Assembly (NCBI GenBank): GCA_023382385.1
Contig: JAHDVH010000002.1
Location: 186,001-250,000, forward strand
Origin: a bacterium
GTDB lineage: Bacteria; Electryoneota; RPQS01
DNA length: 64,000 nt
Reading direction: 5' to 3'
Below are positions 59,401 to 64,000 of the stretch, one piece after another (position 1 is the stretch's first letter; each line of letters begins with the position of its first letter). Under the pieces are notes generated by a model. That model made no database searches. It saw only the letters and a list, made by a program, of their open reading frames with translations, and was not told where the DNA came from. The position numbers and the translations under genes were made by a program.

Positions 59401-59864
59401 ACCAGCTTCAACAGGGTGAATTCCCCCTGGGGATTCAGTCTGGCCAGAACATTGTCCGGCTTGATGTCGCGGTGCAGCAGTCCGCGGCTGTGCAGAAAGG
59501 CCAAGGCGCGGCATAGGCAGACCAGCGCGGAGCGCAGTTGCTCGGGAGTCCAAACCGGAGTGATTTGGCTGAGCGGCTTGCCATCCACAAATTCAGAGGT
59601 GAAGTAGTAGCCATTCTTGATGCCAGTCAATGCTCCGAAGTCAAAGACCGACGGAATGTGCGGGTGTACGACACCGCGCATGGTTCTGAACTCCGCGCGG
59701 AAGTTCTCGAGTGCCACTTCATCTTCGACGTTGCGCAGCAGCTTGAGCGCAAGAATCTGATTACTGCGCCGCGTGTCGACAACGAGATACACGACTCCCA
59801 TCCCGCCTGACCCGATGGTCCGCAGTACTTGATATCTTGCATCAATGAAGGAGGAGTCGTGCAT
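56400..59864 (-). CDS. Ser/Thr protein kinase with AAA-like and TPR domains
   Basis: A 1154-residue signalling protein. Kinase domain (residues about 10-270): GSGGMGVVYLVVD, catalytic Lys in LALKLLR, HRDIKPDNVLA, DFGLASR and APELFS, so it looks active. An AAA_16/STAND-like ATPase region follows with a degenerate Walker A, RARAGLGRTRMLKE (Lys to Arg). Over ten TPR-like repeats span about 620-1080 (NMYNNLGVLAAQSGDRLRARSLWE and similar). This resembles the N-terminal part of large hybrid kinases in cyanobacteria and others, where GAF and histidine-kinase modules are fused; here they are in the next gene. ATG at 59864 preferred to TTG at 59870. Confidence 0.9.
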   Translation of the reverse strand: MHDSSFIDARYQVLRTIGSGGMGVVYLVVDTRRSNQILALKLLRNVEDEVALENFRAEFRTMRGVVHPHIPSVFDFGALTGIKNGYYFTSEFVDGKPLSQITPVWTPEQLRSALVCLCRALAFLHSRGLLHRDIKPDNVLARLNPQGEFTLLKLVDFGLASRMNGSDTICETGGTLDYMAPELFSTGQATVATDLYALGVLMYRLAVGRMPFTDDDALAGAKLRTKREIPHPLRFRPDLPVGLADVILSLIQPNPAERPPSARHTIALLNERDGTNFDYESPETRRSYISSSGSVTNVEARQVLAEVRDSLKNGVRPANLLIRARAGLGRTRMLKEFAVELTLAGFKTRVVTQLRELPPKSQCGDVLLIPDAEALPFDRISELQAAPECCDCVWIIAGAFSQGVPEPFARWRQISLHPLDETGVTEFVKSTFPDNSFPPDFVRKMLGHTLGYPSALEAALDELVKSERLRIGLFGWELLPGRWSLPVHRHIEELVRDALRELPECARTFLNTLACSLRPVPQSVAIGLFSSEPAVFPDVLIRNIADMGWIHESPQGLNICRDAIKLLLHAKLSTKERRAAHAMLYRLWSSAEDADEESKLEALLFHDFLSGAFRIPPERAGELLETALLRGRTAWVRKLLEESRALVPASHRNIVLISWSRLEYIEGDLTKSVELLGGLVDQGNAPPTPENLIYLSRYAALLEKLGESDRAESILRNCRPLVGEACRDAAGPVYGTLAWIHFKRGEGEQARELAEEGLVRVKPNSNDAGFALLLNTVGALAFYRGDSDVARTYWHRCLEVLEGLGDKRGVANMYNNLGVLAAQSGDRLRARSLWERCAEISKEIDDVHRLAGIYNNLGVDALETGALREAEEYYLKSLALFRKLENTREQVETLSNLGELAYHRADYTRAQAYLKEAVKLAEAIGDQESQLEPMIYMGKLLSTLEALEDAENVLTEAQRLSSSLGTRKSEGQAWEGLASLFARRGEHDKAIEAVERAQLLMANEADPLALINLHLTHCRIAAEFGHDEDVRSRLEAARKVAEIKWDPYSAARTQMIAVFYAGEKLEGSDKQVALRKVSVYPYLAWRFHWGLARQHAAEGQLKRALEEFGKAISILKSIAAKLPEEQQDAYLKAPQILRFKEEVVALRTAMKKDD

Positions 59865-59962
59865 TGTCAACTTGTTGGGTTGGCGATCACTACCAGACCG
59901 ATAAAGCGTGGAAAATCCGCAACCGAATCAAACAATCGGGTTCACGCGGATTCACAGAAAAC

Positions 59963-59987
59963 AAAAACCCGGCCAGAATTGACCGGG
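59963..59987 (-). terminator. Terminator of the lipoprotein gene at 60009
   Basis: Minus strand stem CCCGG / CCGGG with a 10-base loop, followed by TTTTTGTTTT. Confidence 0.75.
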
Positions 59988-60008
59988 CAGGTTTGATGGT
60001 GAAATTGA

Positions 60009-60608
60009 CTAACTATCCACACGTTGGGTAATCACATAGCGGCTGAAGTGGTTTGTCTGGACGACCAGTTCGTTCCGGCCGCCGCGCCATTGGTACTGCA
60101 CCTCTTCAACGGTACCGTCATCGTGCACGTAGAGCGGCACCAGATTGTCGTAATTGTAGTCGGAGGGCAAATTGAGCGCTCGGATATCCCACACGATGTT
60201 CAAGTAACCATTGAAGTGTGTGGGGTGGGGGTAGAAATCTGCAACTCCGATACAGCGAGCCGGAGAAACGATTTGCAGCACCATTTCATTCGGTAGTGTT
60301 CCCGGGAGCCACTCAAGGCGGACGATGCCCTGCAAATTCAGGCTTCCGCCCTGATGCGGTCTGGCAAATCGTTCAGCGAGCATACTGTCACAGTTATCGT
60401 CGAGCGAAGTTACGGCATAATTAAGAGCGCGCAGGCCTTGATTCTCAATTGCAGCGATGGTCTCTTCGATCGGAGCGTAGAAGTTGTTTCCCGCGTTCTC
60501 AATCGTTGGGTTGCTTGCGGTCGGAGAACTCAAGTCGGAGCAGCTTACCGCGAACACAAGAACTACCAATAGGGTAGCCAGCTTTAGTGTGTATGTACGT
60601 TTCTTCAT
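60009..60608 (-). CDS. Lipoprotein, unknown function
   Basis: A 199-residue lipoprotein (lipobox VSCS after LATLLVVLVFAV). A low-complexity Ser/Asn linker leads to a beta-rich domain. The C-terminal part (VPLYVHDDGTVEEVQYQWRGG ... VVQTNHFSRYVI) resembles the ZU5-like or jelly-roll ends of hypothetical lipoproteins in FCB bacteria. Two cysteines (NCDSM and ARCIGV) could form a disulfide. GAAAGAG precedes the ATG. Monocistronic with a terminator. Confidence 0.75.
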   Translation of the reverse strand: MKKRTYTLKLATLLVVLVFAVSCSDLSSPTASNPTIENAGNNFYAPIEETIAAIENQGLRALNYAVTSLDDNCDSMLAERFARPHQGGSLNLQGIVRLEWLPGTLPNEMVLQIVSPARCIGVADFYPHPTHFNGYLNIVWDIRALNLPSDYNYDNLVPLYVHDDGTVEEVQYQWRGGRNELVVQTNHFSRYVITQRVDS

Positions 60609-60653
60609 TTGACTCTTTCACTTGCGAGTTTTACTGAATCGGGTTGATGAATC

Positions 60654-60670
60654 GCAACGTGTATGCCAAC
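60654..60670 (-). promoter_or_regulatory. Sigma54-like site upstream of the lipoprotein gene
   Basis: Minus strand TTGGCAT-N5-TTGCG with the same GG-to-GC spacing as the site at 36534. A sigma70 alternative (TTGCGA-N18-TAAAAC) overlaps it, so the assignment is uncertain. Confidence 0.35.
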
Positions 60671-60831
60671 TATGTTAAGTGTGTTTGACTTCAGAAAACA
60701 GCAATTTGGAATACTGACACTCGCGACGGCTGGTTCATATCAGCACATGCATCATGAATTCGGTACAATGTGGTTTCGAGCGGGTGAAACGAACCAATCG
60801 CTCCAGTAGCCCGAGCATAAGCACTAAGCAG

Positions 60832-60970
60832 AACTCCCGCACAGCTTGCTCAAGGCTGTGCGGGAGTTGTCGAGGATGCACATGCAGCGTGCGGAGGTGA
60901 CAATCAGACTTTCGAAAAGCTCTTCTGTTAGACCTTCCCGGGCGGCAGCCGGAAGACCACCGCCCGGGAA
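60832..60970. repeat. Cluster of four hairpins, candidate structured RNA or DNA element
   Basis: In plus-strand order: a 14-bp perfect stem AACTCCCGCACAGC / GCTGTGCGGGAGTT (60832-60868), a nested stem TTGTC/GACAA enclosing GCAC/GTGC, a CTTTTCGAAAG palindrome, and an 11-bp perfect stem TTCCCGGGCGG / CCGCCCGGGAA (60935-60970). No U-tract follows on either strand. No known RNA family is recognised. Confidence 0.5.
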
Positions 60971-61338
60971 ACCACGGAACCAACCAAGAGTCAGGCGAAG
61001 GTAACTTGATGATAATTTGACCGTCGTAAAGAGGGGCAGTCTCCGCAAAGTCAGCACCTGTGATTGGGGGGATTGCGCCACTTCCATGTTGATGTAGGGC
61101 AACCCATGTGCCAAGTATAGTAGATGTAGCGAGGAATTCTTTCTATTTGTTTTTTAGTGTCTTGTGCGCGCCTTTTTGAAGGACTGTGCTTAGCAGAAAT
61201 TTGCAAACGTAGTGAAATGAGCAACTCCATAGTTCTTAACAACCGCCGTGGCTCAAATGACATACTTCCGGGGCAAGACTTTCCATTTCCAAGCAAACGT
61301 TGTATCTTGTCGACACACGAACCCTGAACGGAGGAATG

Positions 61339-62436
61339 ATGAGATACATACTAATTAGTCTTGCCCTGCTCGCAGCGGCTCTTGCTTGGGCGACCGAACC
61401 CCAACCTTCGGTCAAGTCTGCCGGCGAGTTGGCATGGGAAGCGATTCCCAACACAATTCCGGATGATCAACAAGTCCAAACTGCTCGACAGTTCTTGGAC
61501 CAATATCCTGATGATATTCCATTGCTGCGCAGCGTGCAGAACGTCCTGAATCGGAAGTCCGACCTGACGCTTGACTTCTGGAAAGAACGCATGGACGCAA
61601 ACCCGACATCGGCGAACCGCTATCTATATGCGCGCAAAAGCGGAGATCCGCAGATCATGAGGGAGCAGGCGCGGCTCATGATGCGGCGCGACAAAGGTAA
61701 CTTTTGGGGTTACTATCTTGCCGCAGTGGCGGAGTTAAGTAAGGACAAGCCCGACTTGAAAGTGGTGACCGACTATTTCGAAAAGGCCATTGCCAAAGAC
61801 CCCTCTCGTCCAGAGGGATGGGGCTATGCAGCACAGGCTTACGAGGAGCTGAAAGACTGGGACAACGCCTTGCGGATGTATGAGGCGGCGATGGTCGTCG
61901 ACCCAAGCGACAAACACCCCAAGATGGCTATTCTGGGAATATATGCTCAGCAGAAGGACGCGGACAAGTATTTCGCGCTTGTGGCGGAGCTGCTTCCCAA
62001 GGAGCCGCCGCTTGACATTAGTCTCGAACGATACAACTCGGATGTCTTATTGACCACCAATGACCTCAAGACCGACTACACAGTCTTAGAGGTGTTCGCA
62101 TACTGGTGCGGGCCGTGCGTGCGGGTCGCGTTGCCGGAAATGAATAAGCTCGCCGAAGCCGGCGCTCTTCCCTTCCCCTTCTATCCAGTGCATGCGGAAG
62201 GCAAGAACGAAGGCGGCCTTGCCTTAATGGATTCCAATGACGTCACGGGTCGGGAGTGGCATCTGAACTTTGTTTTCGGTGACCAACAGTTGAACGAACG
62301 GCTTTCGGTGGTGGCCTATCCTTCATTCTATGTGATTGACAATGAGGCACGACCGGTGGCCATTCTGGTCGGGCATTCCGAAAGCACGATTGACATCCTC
62401 GAATGGCTGATTATTGAAGCAAAGAAGCGCACGTAA
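61339..62436 (+). CDS. Secreted TPR-thioredoxin protein
   Basis: A 365-residue exported protein (signal RYILISLALLAAALAWA). TPR-like helices in the middle (DPSRPEGWGYAAQAYEELKDWDNALRMYEAAMVVDP) and a C-terminal thioredoxin-fold domain with intact active site EVFAYWCGPCVRVALPEMNKLAE and cis-Pro in VVAYPSFYVID. It probably acts as a periplasmic or extracytoplasmic thiol oxidoreductase. Paralogous to the gene at 34147, which has lost the CxxC. GGAGG lies four bases before the ATG at 61339; another ATG at 61336 is too close to it. A weak TTTCCA-N17-TATCTT promoter lies upstream. Confidence 0.85.
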   Translation: MRYILISLALLAAALAWATEPQPSVKSAGELAWEAIPNTIPDDQQVQTARQFLDQYPDDIPLLRSVQNVLNRKSDLTLDFWKERMDANPTSANRYLYARKSGDPQIMREQARLMMRRDKGNFWGYYLAAVAELSKDKPDLKVVTDYFEKAIAKDPSRPEGWGYAAQAYEELKDWDNALRMYEAAMVVDPSDKHPKMAILGIYAQQKDADKYFALVAELLPKEPPLDISLERYNSDVLLTTNDLKTDYTVLEVFAYWCGPCVRVALPEMNKLAEAGALPFPFYPVHAEGKNEGGLALMDSNDVTGREWHLNFVFGDQQLNERLSVVAYPSFYVIDNEARPVAILVGHSESTIDILEWLIIEAKKRT

Positions 62437-62456
62437 GCGGCGCATCGCTTTGCAGA

Positions 62457-62482
62457 AAAGCCCGCTTATAAGAGCGGGCTTT
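62457..62482. terminator. Bidirectional terminator between convergent genes
   Basis: A 10-bp perfect stem AAAGCCCGCT / AGCGGGCTTT with a six-base loop; both sides have T-rich ends. Confidence 0.85.
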
Positions 62483-62504
62483 CTCGTGGTGGGGTTGCTG
62501 GAAA

Positions 62505-64000
62505 CTATCTGAGCAAGACGAGCTTGGTCACGGCGTTGTCGCGAGCGGTGCTAAGGTGCACAAAGTAAACCCCACTGGCAATGCCGCTCATGTCAACGGA
62601 AACTTGATGATGCCCCGCCGCGTATACGGACTCCGGCAGCGTGGATACTACTCTCCCTAAGATGTCGAACACTCCCAGCTTTACGCGTGACGCACGTTCG
62701 AGCGAAAATGTGAGCAGGGTGGTGCCATTGAAGGGATTGGGATGTGCGGCGAGACTCAAGAGAGTAGGAGCCGCTTCGACCTGCTCAGATGCTGAGGCGA
62801 CGGAATCCGCATGCCATGGAACAAACTGAACGACGCCTGTCAGTGTATCGCCTAACCCTGAGGGATTCAGCGTCTCGTGAAACGGCCCCGACGTGTGCCC
62901 CCAATAGTTGAAACGCGCATCCGTGGACGCGGATCCATCCAGCGCATAACCGCATGAGGCGAAGTGATTGTCCCGCAAAAGTGCAGGAGTTTCCTGCCAC
63001 CAGTTTCCGGAAACTATCGAGGGAAGACCGTTCAGGCTGTCCCTCTCGAAACGATTATAGACGATCCGCACGGGCGAAGTCACCGAGGTGGAAATGTCGT
63101 CCACCGCAAAAACCCCTGAGCACTCAACAAAGGAATTGCCGTAAATCAACGCGCCATGTTGTAAGTCGCCCGGAGTTACCAGCCCGACAACTCCCTGTGC
63201 GGCAAGACCTGTATCGAGTCCCCGGCAGCGAACGAAGGTATTGCCCGCAATCCGTACAGAGTCACCTTCGCTCGAGGACACGTAGAGCGTATGATAGCCG
63301 TAGTTACAGTCAGTAAATGCATTACCTTCAAACTGAATGACTCCGTCGCTTAAATAGACGACTTCCCGCGAAGGCAACGTCGTGACCGGACCGAAAACGC
63401 AATTGCTAATGGAGTGTGGCCCAAACGTGCAGGTGAGCAGCGTACGCCGACCGGTAGACGAGAAAGTGCAGGAGTCGATAGATGAACAGACCGAGGACAC
63501 TACCGGTGTTTCGCTGTCCCCGACACCGTGGAACAGGCAGTGCCGAGCGGACAGGCAGTTGCCCGCTCGCATTGATACACAACGCCCGCTCAATCCGCGG
63601 AATTCACAATCCTTCAGCTCAATCAGCGCTTCGAGACTGTCCGGCACGTGCCGGAAGCCGTCGACCATCTCGGCAAAAACGCAGTTCACGATTCTGACGC
63701 TATCCGCCCAACCTCGAACACCATGCCTGCCGCTATTGCGGATCTCAAAGTTCTCTATTCGTGCGGATGCAAAGTATGGTATTGAGAGGGCTGCCATCGT
63801 GTCTGCGGCCTCAAGACTGGACGGATCGAGTGTCGGTCTCAAGACTTCACCGGAGTCACTCAGTAGCTCTCCAATCAACGCAAAGGCTAACGGCGGTGCG
63901 ACTACGATTTCTTCGTATGTCCCGAATGACACAAACAGCGTGTCTCCGTGACCAAGGCTATCCAGACCTGCCTGAATGGTCGGAGCATCGGCGGGAACCG
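62505..64000 (-). CDS. T9SS cargo with parallel beta-helix (5' partial)
   Basis: The frame stays open to the right window edge, so the N-terminus and signal are missing. The first visible residues (PTIQAGLDSLGHGDTLFV) equal the opening motif of the paralogue at 30969. Beta-helix coils follow (IENFEIRNS, IVNCVFAEM, LKDCEFRGL, FEGNAFTDCNYG, IAGNTFVRCRG), then FNYWGHTSGPFHETLNPSGLG and a type A sorting domain (AHPNPFNGTTLLTFSLE ... SGVYFVHL ... TKLVLLR). Surface-exposed protein handled by PorU/PorV; ligand unknown. An internal GTG at 63932 is not the true start. Confidence 0.88.
   Translation of the reverse strand, partial: VPADAPTIQAGLDSLGHGDTLFVSFGTYEEIVVAPPLAFALIGELLSDSGEVLRPTLDPSSLEAADTMAALSIPYFASARIENFEIRNSGRHGVRGWADSVRIVNCVFAEMVDGFRHVPDSLEALIELKDCEFRGLSGRCVSMRAGNCLSARHCLFHGVGDSETPVVSSVCSSIDSCTFSSTGRRTLLTCTFGPHSISNCVFGPVTTLPSREVVYLSDGVIQFEGNAFTDCNYGYHTLYVSSSEGDSVRIAGNTFVRCRGLDTGLAAQGVVGLVTPGDLQHGALIYGNSFVECSGVFAVDDISTSVTSPVRIVYNRFERDSLNGLPSIVSGNWWQETPALLRDNHFASCGYALDGSASTDARFNYWGHTSGPFHETLNPSGLGDTLTGVVQFVPWHADSVASASEQVEAAPTLLSLAAHPNPFNGTTLLTFSLERASRVKLGVFDILGRVVSTLPESVYAAGHHQVSVDMSGIASGVYFVHLSTARDNAVTKLVLLR

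Larger units (their letters stand above)
60609..61338. other. 0.7-kb gene-free interval
   Basis: No convincing gene on either strand. It contains the upstream region of the lipoprotein gene (60609-60700), a cluster of strong hairpins (60832-60970) and the upstream region of the TPR-thioredoxin gene. Small minus-strand ORFs here only read through the hairpins and have no ribosome site. Confidence 0.6.

Noticed and set aside
60832-60970. SRP RNA, tmRNA or RNase P RNA
   Set aside because: The conserved cores (for example the GGAAGGAAGCAGC-type loop of SRP RNA or the 3' CCA-like end of tmRNA) are not present.
60735-61114. Two short minus-strand ORFs (82 and 96 residues)
   Set aside because: They read through the hairpin cluster, lack ribosome sites and have no recognisable domain.
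1-64000. CRISPR arrays, tRNA and rRNA genes
   Set aside because: No regularly spaced repeats and no cloverleaf or rRNA-like sequence were noticed in the intergenic regions.

Overview
The window looks like chromosomal DNA of a Gram-negative bacterium of the FCB superphylum, probably from one of its lesser-known lineages and not Bacteroidota proper. The evidence is a set of type IX secretion (T9SS) parts: a long-form PorU sortase, a PorV-type barrel, a PorX-type regulator and several secreted proteins ending in the NPFNG/GxYF type A sorting domain. There are also many outer-membrane barrels and lipoproteins. Promoters are classical sigma70 (TTGACA-N17-TATAAT-like) and many genes have GGAGG ribosome sites, whereas Bacteroidota use a different -33/-7 promoter. 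DNA is GC-moderate except for one AT-richer restriction-modification insert. I saw no rRNA, tRNA, CRISPR array or transposase.

Layout. 1-6.6 kb (+): a DUF5916 protein cut by the window edge, then lysS, a LolC/E-type permease, a membrane glycosyltransferase and an Rrf2 regulator. 6.6-14.5 kb (-): a T9SS operon porU-porV-lipoprotein-SLBB protein, preceded by a sigma70 promoter and a leader RNA that can fold into a roughly 25-bp helix. 14.8-24.1 kb (+): pgi, a lipoprotein, glutathione peroxidase, a membrane protein, an outer-membrane protein, a GT2 glycosyltransferase, a 5'-nucleotidase and a T9SS-exported lamin-tail protein. 24.2-28.2 kb (-): a winged-helix regulator with its own operator, mutS2, cvpA and rpsU. 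28.3-32.6 kb (+): nrfA-nrfH (nitrite to ammonia), a cysteine-rich secreted protein and a beta-helix T9SS cargo. 32.6-36.2 kb (-): a DUF3078 protein, mscL, a TPR/thioredoxin-fold protein and a histone-H1-like zinc-ribbon protein. 36.5-38.7 kb (+): a sensor kinase and single-domain response regulator behind a sigma54-type promoter.

39.8-47.3 kb (-) is a dTDP-L-rhamnose operon (rfbA, SIMPL protein, membrane protein, rfbD, rfbC, rfbB) interrupted between rfbC and rfbB by a compact vsr / m5C methyltransferase / NgoFVII-like nuclease cassette. 47.4-48.2 kb holds two unknown minus-strand genes. 48.4-52.1 kb (+): a DUF2520 protein, porX and a membrane metallophosphoesterase. 52.2-59.9 kb (-): a Ser/Thr-kinase-AAA-TPR protein translationally coupled to a GAF-PAS histidine kinase, then a secreted subtilase-fold protein that has lost its whole catalytic machinery. 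60.0-64.0 kb: a lipoprotein, a 0.7-kb gene-free stretch with a cluster of strong hairpins, an intact TPR-thioredoxin protein and a second beta-helix T9SS cargo running off the window.

The strongest candidates for something undescribed are the porU leader RNA (its G-U wobble pairs fold on the porU strand only), the hairpin cluster near 60.9 kb, the pseudo-subtilase, the cysteine-rich protein coupled to a T9SS cargo, and a recurring promoter arrangement that implies leaderless mRNAs. All calls come from reading the sequence; no database search was run.
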